This document shows positions 7,259-14,773 of a DNA stretch of 19,206 nucleotides, one piece after another. The stretch's first letter is position 1, and each line of letters starts with the position of its first letter. A model generated the notes under the pieces. The model was not told the DNA's origin. It saw only the letters and a list, made by a program, of their open reading frames with translations, and did no database searches. The DNA is taken from positions 1-19,206 of the forward strand of contig DATDRM010000244.1 in the NCBI GenBank assembly GCA_035291705.1, in the 5' to 3' direction. Source of the DNA: DATDRM01 sp035291705 (GTDB lineage: Bacteria > Chloroflexota > Anaerolineae > Anaerolineales > UBA4823). The position numbers and the translations under genes are program-made.

Positions 7259-8522
7259 CAGATTGCTTTGTGACTTCGCTAATCTGGTAGATGATCCCAC
7301 CGGAATGGCTTGCTAAGAATATCTCTCCAGCCTGGTCTACGCCGAAGGAGGAGATCCAAGGTCGCGGGGTGGGATCAGCATACAAGAACTCGTTGTTTGT
7401 CCAGGTGCCGGCTTCTTGCCTCAGCCCCCACAGCTGGCCGCGGCAGAAGTCGCCGTAGAAATAAATTCCTTGCAGCCCAGGGAAGGCCGCGCCTCGGTAG
7501 ACATAACCTCCGGTTACCGAGGAACAGGGTGAGATGCTGTGATCATAATCCCACACAGGAGGAGTCATGCCGGTGTCATCGCAATTATCTTCCAGGTGAC
7601 AGTGAGAGCCTTCCATGATATTCCAGCCGTAGTTTTCACCACCATTACTGCTGGCGGGTTGAAAATCGATCTCTTCCCAGCCGTCATCGCCGACATCTCC
7701 CAGGTAAAGGTCGCTCGTTTGGGGATCGAAGGAAAAGCGCCAGGGATTACGCAGGCCGAGAGCCCAGATCTCCCCTCGATAGCCAGGTATGTCGACAAAA
7801 GGATTGTCGGGAGGGATGACGTAGGCGCGGGGCTGCGGAACGCCAATCGGATTTTTGAGGGTTAGCGGCAAATAGATGAGGTGGTCACCGGAGGGCAATT
7901 CGAACTCCACAGCGATGCGCAATAGCTTCCCAAGCAGGGAATTGACATCTTGAGCTTTGGCCGCGGTTTCATGACCACCGTCACCGACGCCGATGTAGAG
8001 ATATCCATCCGGGCCAAATACCAATTGGCCACCGTTATGCTCATCTTCGCGGTTAGGGTGATCCAAGAACAAAATTAGCTCCTCGCGGTTGGGGTCGGCC
8101 AGGTTGGGATCCGGGCTGAGGTAGAAGCGCGAGACCTGGTTGTCGCCGGTTTGGTTGGTGTAATAGACGTAGAAATGGCTCTTCCCGGCGCCGAAGCCTG
8201 GGGGGAAAGCTACGCTTAACAGCCCTTGCTCGCTGCCAACCGGAGCAAGCACCCGGTCAGTGATATCCAGAAAAGTTCCCTGGATCACGCCGTTCTCGAG
8301 AATCTTGATCAGGCCGCTTTGCTCGACAATGAATAGCCGCCCGCTGCCATCACCGGCATGAGTGATATAGAGCGGCCGGTTGAAGCCGCTGGCAACCTGC
8401 ACCAGGGAAATCTGTGGCCAGGCAGCTGCGGGTTGCGCACCGGCCTGGTCTGCCGGGGAGAAGACCAGCCCGGCCGTTAAAATAAAAGTTATCAATCCGA
8501 CAAAAAGGAGGTTTTTTTTCAT
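7251..8522 (-). CDS. Secreted glucose/sorbosone dehydrogenase-like beta-propeller protein (copy 1)
   Basis: This 423-residue paralogue lies immediately upstream of copy 2. It has a signal peptide (KK then a hydrophobic stretch, about residues 5-22; cleavage near 'AGAQ', 30) and the same propeller motifs: 'AGDGSGRLFIVEQ', EHNGGQ with candidate base His162, 'FGPDGYLYIGVGDGG', 'EIWALGLRNPWRFSFD', 'GENYGWNIMEG', and 'GGYVYRGAAFPGLQGIYFYG'. Several cysteines are placed as in copy 2 and may form disulfides outside the cell. An inserted loop at 214-224 reads HLIYLPLTLKN. A GGAG ribosome site about 8 bases before the ATG supports the start. The gene begins 33 bases after the mltG stop and so probably belongs to the same transcript. 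The sugar or other substrate is not known. The fold assignment is firm, the enzymatic role less so. Confidence 0.87.
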   Translation of the reverse strand: MKKNLLFVGLITFILTAGLVFSPADQAGAQPAAAWPQISLVQVASGFNRPLYITHAGDGSGRLFIVEQSGLIKILENGVIQGTFLDITDRVLAPVGSEQGLLSVAFPPGFGAGKSHFYVYYTNQTGDNQVSRFYLSPDPNLADPNREELILFLDHPNREDEHNGGQLVFGPDGYLYIGVGDGGHETAAKAQDVNSLLGKLLRIAVEFELPSGDHLIYLPLTLKNPIGVPQPRAYVIPPDNPFVDIPGYRGEIWALGLRNPWRFSFDPQTSDLYLGDVGDDGWEEIDFQPASSNGGENYGWNIMEGSHCHLEDNCDDTGMTPPVWDYDHSISPCSSVTGGYVYRGAAFPGLQGIYFYGDFCRGQLWGLRQEAGTWTNNEFLYADPTPRPWISSFGVDQAGEIFLASHSGGIIYQISEVTKQSDE

Positions 8523-8555
8523 GGGTGATCTCCAATCCTTGTTCTTTAGCCCTCT

Positions 8556-9698
8556 TCATGGGCACGCGTTCTGAAGATGTTCTTGATAGTTCTGCGCAAA
8601 AACGTGCTTACCCGTGCCGTCACAAGCAGCACGGAAATAGTAGTATGGGGTTTGGGCTGGGAATGCTACCGCCTCCAGAGCACTCAAGCCGGGATTAGCG
8701 ATTGGGCCTGGCGGTAAACCTGGGTGCAGGTAGGTGTTATAAGGGGAGTCGACCTTTAAGTCTTGAGCGCTGAGCGGATTCGTCCACCAGGTTTTTTGGG
8801 TTTGGTTGTATCCAAGGGCGTACTGGACGGTCGGATCAGCTTCCAAGGGCATACCGATCGCCAGCCGGTTGAGAAAAACTGAAGCAAGCAGGGGCATCTC
8901 CTGTGTAACGACGGCTTCGCGCTGCACGATTGAGGCAATTGTCACACCAGTGAAGATGCTCAAACCCTGGCGCTCAAATCCGGCCTGGATGTGTGGAGTG
9001 AGCTGGACTTTAAAACTATCTAGCAGAACGTTAACCACCTGGGAGGCAGTCGCTGCGCGCGGCAGCTCGTAAACGCCTGGGAATAGAAACCCTTCTAAGG
9101 AATTTTCATCGGTATGATCCTCCAGGTAAGGAAAATCCTCTGGGATAAAGTAAGCCGCCTCCATAAATTCCGGGGGGGTGATTTCCAACCCGGAGCTGGG
9201 CAATGTGGCGGCGATCTCCTCCAGGCGCCAACCTTCCAGGATGGATAGGGTGACCTCTTTCGGGGTCGCGTCTTGCAGGGCGTGGGCGATCTCCAGCGGG
9301 CTCATCGCTGGGCTGAGGTCGTAATTTCCGGCCTGCAGGGTGGTGTCCAGTCCAGCGTATTGCAGGTAATTTGTGAAAGCCCCTGCGTCGGGGATCAGCC
9401 CGGCTGACTCCAAGCGGGTGGCGATGACCGGCGGACTCTCCCCCAGGTCGATGCGAAAGGATTGGGGGGGACCCAAAGGATCGATCGCGCTGGTCAGGTT
9501 GCCTGCCTGCCACAGGAGTCCTAGCGAGAGGCGCAGGCGTTGTTCCAGGCTTAAACCCGGCGCGGCGCGACCGAATGTTGCTTCCGTCTGGGCGAGCAAC
9601 CACAGGCCGGCAGTCGCCATGAGAGCCACCGCCAGGCAGGCTATGATCGCCAGAATGAGCAGTGTGCAGGAGGGACGGCGGGAGCGAGGTTGGGCCAT
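8556..9698 (-). CDS. mltG: Endolytic murein transglycosylase MltG (YceG-like)
   Basis: MltG is an inner-membrane lytic transglycosylase that cuts nascent peptidoglycan strands and so limits glycan length. The 380-residue product has a basic N-terminus, one membrane anchor (about 12-36) and an extracytoplasmic domain. A LysM-like part spans roughly 80-150. The catalytic YceG domain includes 'EGWRLEEIA', 'LEGFLFPGVYEL', 'TIASIVQREAV' with catalytic Glu261, 'VFLNRLAIGMPLEADPTVQYALG', 'SPYNTYLHPGLPPGPIANPG' and the C-terminal 'GKHVFAQNYQEH'. All family landmarks are present, so it should be functional. The ATG at 9698 has no clear ribosome site; the 82 bases upstream are filled by heptamer repeats. 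ruvX lies upstream, a pairing common in bacteria, and the propeller genes follow downstream. Confidence 0.95.
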   Translation of the reverse strand: MAQPRSRRPSCTLLILAIIACLAVALMATAGLWLLAQTEATFGRAAPGLSLEQRLRLSLGLLWQAGNLTSAIDPLGPPQSFRIDLGESPPVIATRLESAGLIPDAGAFTNYLQYAGLDTTLQAGNYDLSPAMSPLEIAHALQDATPKEVTLSILEGWRLEEIAATLPSSGLEITPPEFMEAAYFIPEDFPYLEDHTDENSLEGFLFPGVYELPRAATASQVVNVLLDSFKVQLTPHIQAGFERQGLSIFTGVTIASIVQREAVVTQEMPLLASVFLNRLAIGMPLEADPTVQYALGYNQTQKTWWTNPLSAQDLKVDSPYNTYLHPGLPPGPIANPGLSALEAVAFPAQTPYYYFRAACDGTGKHVFAQNYQEHLQNACP

Positions 9699-9703
9699 TG
9701 GTT

Positions 9704-9745
9704 CAATTGGTAGTAGTCAGTTGGTAGTTGTCAGTAACCAGTAAC
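9704..9745. repeat. Array of six degenerate heptamers in the ruvX-mltG gap
   Basis: Read on the plus strand, this stretch divides exactly into CAATTGG TAGTAGT CAGTTGG TAGTTGT CAGTAAC CAGTAAC. It occupies half of the 82-base gap between ruvX and mltG and ends 5 bases before the mltG ATG. It resembles the short tandemly repeated heptamers known from cyanobacterial intergenic DNA. No function is visible. Confidence 0.65.
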
Positions 9746-9780
9746 CCCGTTATTTGTAGCTTCTGACTCCTGTCCACTAG

Positions 9781-10200
9781 CTACCGCTTAATGGCAAGCG
9801 AGTCGAGGTAGGATTGCAAGATCACCGTAGCGGCCAACTCATCCAGGTGGCCGCGGCGCCGGCGGCGGGGAGAACCCAGGGCCAGCCGGGCGGCGCGGGC
9901 TTCCGAGGTGCTGAAGCTTTCATCCCACAATTCTACTGGCAGGTCGGTTTGCGCTTTGATGGCAGCTGCCAGGCGGGTAGCCCGCCGGCCTTCCAGTGTG
10001 GGCTGGCCCTGCTCATCCAGGGATTGGCCGACGACGATTAAGCCTGCCTCGTGCTCGGCGGCTATCGCGATAATAACGGCTGCGTCTACTGGGCGTGAGA
10101 TATGCTGGAGCACAGTCAGGGGATTGGCGATCGAGGCAGTGGGATCGCTGATGGCGATTCCGATGCGCTTTTGCCCTGGATCGACGGCGAGGATTCTCAT
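9781..10200 (-). CDS. ruvX: Holliday junction resolvase-like / pre-16S rRNA nuclease RuvX (YqgF)
   Basis: This is an RNase H-fold nuclease. The family was first predicted to resolve Holliday junctions and is now best known for maturing the 5' end of 16S rRNA. The 139-residue product is of normal length. It contains 'DPGQKRIGIAISDP' with Asp7, 'LIVVGQSLDEQG' (55-65), 'ELWDESFSTSEA' with Glu94, and 'HLDELAATVILQSYL' with Asp120, giving the expected acidic triad Asp7/Glu94/Asp120. A run of five arginines (112-116) just before the last motif may help nucleic acid binding. The ATG at 10200 begins directly at 'MRILAVD', as in homologues, although the ribosome site is weak. A candidate promoter lies in the 64-base gap before it, so it may be partly independent of alaS. 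Confidence 0.95.
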   Translation of the reverse strand: MRILAVDPGQKRIGIAISDPTASIANPLTVLQHISRPVDAAVIIAIAAEHEAGLIVVGQSLDEQGQPTLEGRRATRLAAAIKAQTDLPVELWDESFSTSEARAARLALGSPRRRRRGHLDELAATVILQSYLDSLAIKR

Positions 10201-10218
10201 AGAGCGAGTTTATCGTGG

Positions 10219-10288
10219 ACAGTCGTCAGTATATAGTGGTTATTGCCATGTGTAAGTAATCTGTTCACTGAACAATGAATACTGAGAT
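10219..10288. repeat. Heptamer-phased AT-rich repeat spanning the ruvX 5' gap and the end of the upstream gene
   Basis: The stretch can be read in 7-base steps: ACAGTCG TCAGTAT ATAGTGG ..., ending CTGTTCA CTGAACA ATGAATA CTGAGAT. The phase is clear at both ends and weak in the middle. It resembles the heptamer array before mltG. The last codons and the stop (10265-10267) of the baseplate-J-like gene lie inside it, so that protein's last residues ('ISVFIVQ') are encoded by repeat sequence. Confidence 0.45.
10228..10256 (-). promoter_or_regulatory. Possible internal promoter for ruvX-mltG
   Basis: On the minus strand, CTTACA (10256-10251) and TATACT (10233-10228) are 17 bases apart. The predicted start at about 10221 would give a leader of about 20 bases. 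It overlaps repeat DNA, so the match may be by chance. Confidence 0.3.
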
Positions 10289-11779
10289 GCGGAAAGGGAG
10301 GAGAGGTGTAAAAGGCCACCAGGATGGGCGAAGCAGGATGCCAGGAGAGTTGGAAAGGGTCAGGTTTTGCATCAGACGCTGGCGGGCTTTGGTTGGGGAA
10401 ATCCCCAGAGCTAGGTGAATAGCCTGGTCAGGGGCTAACCTGGCCTGGATCGTTCTCCTGGCGCGCAATTGCCAGCGGGCGGTCACATCATCTTCCAGGA
10501 CTGGATCTGTCAGGTGTTCGATTTCCAGGGTGTCTGCTACCGGTAAATATCCTTCAGGCAGGTTGGCATCCAGGACAGAGGCAGCCAGCGAACGCAGGTC
10601 TTCCCCTGAGACGGCCGGAACCTGAAATTCGAGGCGTAAAGCCAGGTCGATCTGGCTTGCAGGCTGAGCTTCCGGTGGGTTGTAGGCTTCTTCGAGAGTT
10701 CGCGCCAGGGAAGGGAGGGGAGAGAGCAACAAGTCGTCAAGGCCGAGAGCCGCATGGATCTCAGCCAGTGCGTTTTCACGCAGGGCAGCGATCAGGTGGT
10801 TATATAACCGGCTCTGATCGAGCGGCGTGGGTGCTGGGGCGGGCAGCTCGCTGCCGCCTGAGATCGGTTCCGGATTGGTGACCGTAAGGTTGACGCCCAA
10901 AGCGCCTTCGATGGCCCGGATGCGGCCAGCCCCCAGGTTGGCGGCGCTGCCCGGCGCCAGGGCGGTCACCGGCAGGGAAAGTGTCTGTCCTGGTCCGGCA
11001 GGTACCCGGCCAGCTCGGCCGGTGGTGAATCGAACCCCGGATTCAGGTGAGCTCACTACAGTTCCAGCTGGGAGCGTGACTGTCTGGTCGGTGAGATTGG
11101 TGAATGTCACCCGGCCGGCTGCGTAGCGTTCGGGAATCTGAACGCTGCCGGTGGTTGGGAGGCTGTCGCGCCCTTCAACAATAGCGCTGCTCGTGCGGAT
11201 CGGCAGCACGCCTGAGAGGCCGACCCGTGCGGCCGAAGCACTGGCTCGAACGGGGATGATAATCTCCTGGATGTGTGTATCAGGAGTGAGCGTGATTTGG
11301 GCGCTTGGGAAAAAGATGGCTACTATGGAAAGCAGGGCCAGCACGCCAAGGCTAAAGAAACCCTGACGGAGGGCTGGTGAGAGAGCAGCAGGATTTCTGA
11401 TGGGGCGGGCGGGATCGTCACGCAGCGTTTGTCCAGGGAGGGGTTTGGCGAATCTCTCAATCTGGGCGCGGTTGCGGCTCAGTTTGCTTTGAGTAGGACG
11501 CCTCCAGCGGGTTTCCTGCGCCTGACGAATAGAATCGAAGGTATGGATGCCCAATTGGCGAGCATGAAAATGCACCTGGGTGTCGTGCGTAACCAGAGCC
11601 AGCTGGACGCCAAGGGTGAGGCTGCGGCGCAGTAAAAGCACCAGATCGAGCTGGCGGGTGAGGACTCGCCCCCTGGCCGGCCAAACGAGCAAGACGCGCC
11701 GGGTCTGACTCCAGCCCATCTTATCGCGGGTTGAGATGGCATCGTCGTGGGATTCCAGTTGTAAGATCTGAGTCTTCAC
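10265..11779 (-). CDS. Membrane-anchored protein with baseplate J/gp47-like domain, function unknown
   Basis: This 504-residue protein has three parts. Residues 27-93 form an alpha/beta-looking cytoplasmic segment ('RRVLLVWPARGRVL', 'LALVTHDTQVHFHARQLGI'). After a Pro/Arg-rich linker, a single membrane helix spans about 139-158. The outside part holds a beta-rich segment (220-312) with the pattern of phage baseplate J proteins: 'LPAGTVVSS', 'GVRFTTG', 'VPAGPGQTLSLPVTALAPGSAANLGAGRI' and 'VTNPEPISGG'. A helical/beta C-terminal region follows. No tail, tape-measure or other phage genes are nearby, so this is not a prophage remnant. The start is GTG at 11779, overlapping the alaS stop (GTGA), which implies translational coupling. 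The baseplate-J match is from pattern recognition. The function, perhaps envelope assembly next to mltG, is unknown. Confidence 0.7.
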   Translation of the reverse strand: MKTQILQLESHDDAISTRDKMGWSQTRRVLLVWPARGRVLTRQLDLVLLLRRSLTLGVQLALVTHDTQVHFHARQLGIHTFDSIRQAQETRWRRPTQSKLSRNRAQIERFAKPLPGQTLRDDPARPIRNPAALSPALRQGFFSLGVLALLSIVAIFFPSAQITLTPDTHIQEIIIPVRASASAARVGLSGVLPIRTSSAIVEGRDSLPTTGSVQIPERYAAGRVTFTNLTDQTVTLPAGTVVSSPESGVRFTTGRAGRVPAGPGQTLSLPVTALAPGSAANLGAGRIRAIEGALGVNLTVTNPEPISGGSELPAPAPTPLDQSRLYNHLIAALRENALAEIHAALGLDDLLLSPLPSLARTLEEAYNPPEAQPASQIDLALRLEFQVPAVSGEDLRSLAASVLDANLPEGYLPVADTLEIEHLTDPVLEDDVTARWQLRARRTIQARLAPDQAIHLALGISPTKARQRLMQNLTLSNSPGILLRPSWWPFTPLLPFRISVFIVQ

Positions 11780-14586
11780 TCTGTCGTTATCAACTTATCT
11801 GCTACCCACTTCGCGGCGCTCGCCAGCGCTTCTCCCAGCTGGCTCGCATCTTTACCCCCGGCTTGAGCCAGGGTAGGCCGGCCACCCCCACTGCCCCCGA
11901 GAGGTTTGGCCACGTGCTTGATTAAGTCTCCGGCGTGCAGGCCACGCTGAACCAGGTCTTCGGTGACGGCCGCTACCAGGGTGGGGCGGCCCTCGACGAC
12001 AGAGGCCAGGACGACCACCCCGCTGGGATACCGTTGGCGGAAGCGGTCTGTCATCTGGCGCAAGGTGTCGGGGTCTGCGGCGGGCAGAGTCAGGGTGAGC
12101 AGCGGCACGCCTGCCACGCGGGGCACGTTCTCCAAGCTGCCGGAAAATTCGATGGCAGTCATTGCGTTGCGCAAGTTCGCTACCTGCTTACGCATGTCTG
12201 AAATTTCATCTAGCATATATTTGGTTTTTTCCGGTAGCTGGTCGGGAGCTATGTCTAATAATCCCGCGGTTTGGTTCAGTAGGCGGAAACGTCGCTGGAC
12301 CAGCGCGTAGGCTCCGCGCCCGGTCACGGCTTCAATGCGGCGCAATCCAGCTCCCACGCTGCCTTCGCTGGTGATCAGGAAGAGGCCGATATCGCCAGTA
12401 TCGCTGACATGGGTCCCGCCGCACAGTTCATAGGAGAACAGCTCCGTTTGTCCAGTAGTTGAACTGCTGGACGATCCTGGTGGTGTACCCTCACTGGACA
12501 AACCATGACTTCCGATAGTAATCGTACGGACAGTTTCCGCATATTTTTCACCGAACAGAGCCATGGCGCCTTCGCCCATCGCCTGCTGAAGGGGTTTGAA
12601 GACGATGTTCAAGCGGTAATCCTCGAGGATGTCCCGGTTGACGCCGGCCTCGATGCGCGCCAGCTCTTCAGGTGTGACCGCTTTGGGGTGGGTGAAATCG
12701 AAACGGAGCCGGTCAGGGGCAACCAGGGAACCGGCCTGGCGGGCGTGCTCACCGAGGACTGCCCGCAGGCTGGCATGCAGCAAATGGGTGGCGGTGTGGT
12801 TGCGCATGATATCCCGGCGGCGTTGGGCGTCAACCTGGGCCAGTGCCCGTTCGCCCAGGCGCGGCTGGCCGCGCACCACCTCGCCGACATGGACGATCAC
12901 TCCTGCGGCCGGTCGGTGCATATCAGTGACCTTGATTTCCCAATCAGCCCCATCTTGCGAGAAGATCCACCCAGTATCGGACACCTGCCCGCCGGACTCG
13001 ACGTAGAAGCAAGTTTCGGGGAGAAGCACTTCCACCTGGTCTCCCGGCTCGACCTGGCTGGCAGGCTCCCCGGATCGCACCAGGGCCAGGATAGCCCCGC
13101 GCACTTCGAGCGCGTCATAGGGGGCGTAAGTCACACCATGCGGGCTGAGAGCGCCTTGAGATTGCAGAGAAGTTAATATCTCGCGATAGATTTCGACGTC
13201 CTCATCACCCAGAGCGCCAAAAGCTTCGCCAACTCCCGAGGCGAGGCGATGTTCATCCATCGCCTTGTGAAAGCCCTCTACGTCGACTTCCAGATTTTGC
13301 TCAAGAGCGATGTCGCGGGTGATCTCCAGGGGTAAGCCATATGTGGCATACAGGTCGAAGGCCATCTCTCCAGGCAAGCTGCGCTCCCCGCTGGCCTTAA
13401 GTTTATCCAACAAACCTTCCAGTTTGGCGACGCCGCCTTCCACGGTACGTTGAAATCTTTTCTCTTCGCGCGTCAGGTTATCCAGGATGGCTGACCGGTT
13501 GCGGGCGATCTCTGCGTAGAACTGGCCATAGTTCTCGATCACGGTTTCGGCCACGTCAGCCAGGAAGGGTTTGTGCAGTCCGATCAGGGTGCCGAAACGG
13601 GCAGCACGGCGGATGATCATCCGGCAGACATAATTGCGCCCGGTATTCCCCGGCACCACGCCGTCAGCGATCAAAAAGGCAGCTGCGCGCGCATGGTCGG
13701 CGATCACCCGGTAGGGAGTCATGTTGGCGGCGCGTTCGGACTGGCTGTGGCCGCTCAGGCGCTGGATAGTGTCCATCATTGGGCTGAGCAAATCGGTCTT
13801 GTAGTTCGAGTCGACGCCCTGCAGCACCTGGGTGATGCGTTCCAACCCCATGCCGGTGTCCACATGCTTGGCCGGCAGAACCTCCAGGGCGCTGGGGCCA
13901 GAGCGATTGTATTGAATGAAGACCAGGTTCCACAGTTCCACGAAACGGGTGCAACCCACCAGATTCACCTTGCATGCGTGATCGGCGATTCCCTCCAGGC
14001 TGCAATGTCCTGGCCCCAGATCGTAATGAACCTCACTGTTCGGGCCGCAGGGGCCGACCTCAGCCATCTCCCAGAAGTTATCCTTGCGTCCGAAGAAGGC
14101 GATATGGCCAGGGTTAAAACCGGGTTGCTGGCGCCAATGGTGTGCGGCTTCATCGTCGCGCTCGATCTCTCCTTTTTCATCTTCGAAACAAGTCGCCCAT
14201 AAGCGATCCTTGGGCAATCCCCAGACTTCAGTCAGCAGCTCCCAGGCCCACTCGATCGCCTCTTTTTTATAATAATCTCCGAAAGACCAGTTGCCAAGCA
14301 TTTCGAAGAAGGTATGGTGCGTATCGTCACGGCCGACATCGTCGAGGTCATTGTGTTTGCCAGCCACCCGCATGCACTTTTGTGAATTGACGGCGCGTTT
14401 ATAAGGCCGGACATCGGTTCCTAAGAAGACATCCTTGAACTGGACCATGCCGGAGTTGGCGAAGAGCAAGGTTTGATCGCCTCCCGGCACAAGCGAAGAG
14501 GAGGGCACAAACGTATGCCCGCGGGCAACAAAGTAATCGATAAAAGATTGCCGGATCTGAGCGCCAGTGAAGGACTTATCGGGCAT
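11776..14586 (-). CDS. alaS: Alanyl-tRNA synthetase
   Basis: AlaRS charges tRNA-Ala with alanine and hydrolyses mischarged Ser/Gly-tRNA in its editing domain. The 936-residue product is longer than the E. coli enzyme (about 876). The class II catalytic core is intact ('SSSLVPGGDQTLLFANSGMV', 'RVAGKHNDLDDVG', 'HHTFFEMLGNWSFGDYYKKEAI', 'EVGPCGPNSEVHYD'). It is followed by the tRNA-recognition domain, the editing domain with zinc ligands H597xxxH601 and C722xxxH726, and a C-terminal C-Ala domain ending with glycine-rich 'GGSGGGRPTLAQAGG'. Between the two zinc motifs sits a Ser/Thr/Gly-rich insertion (about 694-716), so the H597-C722 distance is 125 residues against 103 in E. coli. An AGGAG site lies 7-8 bases before the ATG at 14586. 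The gene heads the minus-strand operon and overlaps the next gene by 4 bases. Confidence 0.97.
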   Translation of the reverse strand: MPDKSFTGAQIRQSFIDYFVARGHTFVPSSSLVPGGDQTLLFANSGMVQFKDVFLGTDVRPYKRAVNSQKCMRVAGKHNDLDDVGRDDTHHTFFEMLGNWSFGDYYKKEAIEWAWELLTEVWGLPKDRLWATCFEDEKGEIERDDEAAHHWRQQPGFNPGHIAFFGRKDNFWEMAEVGPCGPNSEVHYDLGPGHCSLEGIADHACKVNLVGCTRFVELWNLVFIQYNRSGPSALEVLPAKHVDTGMGLERITQVLQGVDSNYKTDLLSPMMDTIQRLSGHSQSERAANMTPYRVIADHARAAAFLIADGVVPGNTGRNYVCRMIIRRAARFGTLIGLHKPFLADVAETVIENYGQFYAEIARNRSAILDNLTREEKRFQRTVEGGVAKLEGLLDKLKASGERSLPGEMAFDLYATYGLPLEITRDIALEQNLEVDVEGFHKAMDEHRLASGVGEAFGALGDEDVEIYREILTSLQSQGALSPHGVTYAPYDALEVRGAILALVRSGEPASQVEPGDQVEVLLPETCFYVESGGQVSDTGWIFSQDGADWEIKVTDMHRPAAGVIVHVGEVVRGQPRLGERALAQVDAQRRRDIMRNHTATHLLHASLRAVLGEHARQAGSLVAPDRLRFDFTHPKAVTPEELARIEAGVNRDILEDYRLNIVFKPLQQAMGEGAMALFGEKYAETVRTITIGSHGLSSEGTPPGSSSSSTTGQTELFSYELCGGTHVSDTGDIGLFLITSEGSVGAGLRRIEAVTGRGAYALVQRRFRLLNQTAGLLDIAPDQLPEKTKYMLDEISDMRKQVANLRNAMTAIEFSGSLENVPRVAGVPLLTLTLPAADPDTLRQMTDRFRQRYPSGVVVLASVVEGRPTLVAAVTEDLVQRGLHAGDLIKHVAKPLGGSGGGRPTLAQAGGKDASQLGEALASAAKWVADKLITTE
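12446..12503. repeat. 10-bp inverted repeat bounding the insertion within alaS
   Basis: GTTTGTCCAG (12446-12455) and its exact reverse complement CTGGACAAAC (12494-12503) flank 38 bases. Inside, 12452-12471 is a second imperfect palindrome around AGTTGAACT, and GTCC/GGAC words recur three times. The segment encodes the Ser/Thr-rich stretch of AlaRS that lacks a counterpart in the usual editing domain. It looks like a small palindromic element inserted in frame. Confidence 0.6.
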
Positions 14587-14689
14587 GATTGCTCCTACGT
14601 CAAGGGGTTAATCGATAACGGAATAAAGGACAGGAGATAAGGCCAGGCACGGACATCCCGTATCCCATACGCTTAATCCGTACTAATTA

Positions 14690-14698
14690 ATTATACCA
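14690..14698 (-). promoter_or_regulatory. Extended -10 promoter for the alaS operon
   Basis: On the minus strand the sequence reads TGGTATAAT, a perfect -10 box with the extended TGn element. No good -35 box is present at 17 bases. Transcription from about 14683 would give a 5' leader of roughly 97 bases. That leader contains degenerate GGATTAAG/GGGATACGG-type words but no recognisable T-box motif (no TGGNACCGCG). Confidence 0.5.
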
Positions 14699-14773
14699 AG
14701 TAGAATAGATGGACATTGAGAAGCAAAGGGGCTTGCAGCAAATTCCAGCCAGGAAAGAGGGTTCGATTTAAGT

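Noticed and set aside
7259..7300. Earlier ATG for the second propeller gene
   Set aside because: It would put 14 polar residues before the signal peptide and deepen the overlap with the previous gene. ATG at 7258 starts a normal signal peptide.
10265..11779. Prophage or tailocin remnant
   Set aside because: Only one baseplate-J-like domain is present, fused to a membrane anchor in a housekeeping operon, with no other tail, lysis, integrase or attachment-site signals.
12505..13176. 223-codon plus-strand open frame opposite alaS
   Set aside because: It lies wholly antisense to the conserved editing region of alaS, has no ribosome site and no recognisable domain. Long antisense frames are expected in GC-rich genes.
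14587..14690. T-box or other riboswitch in the alaS leader
   Set aside because: The leader is about 97 bases, too short for a T-box, and has no TGGNACCGCG element or terminator/antiterminator pair.
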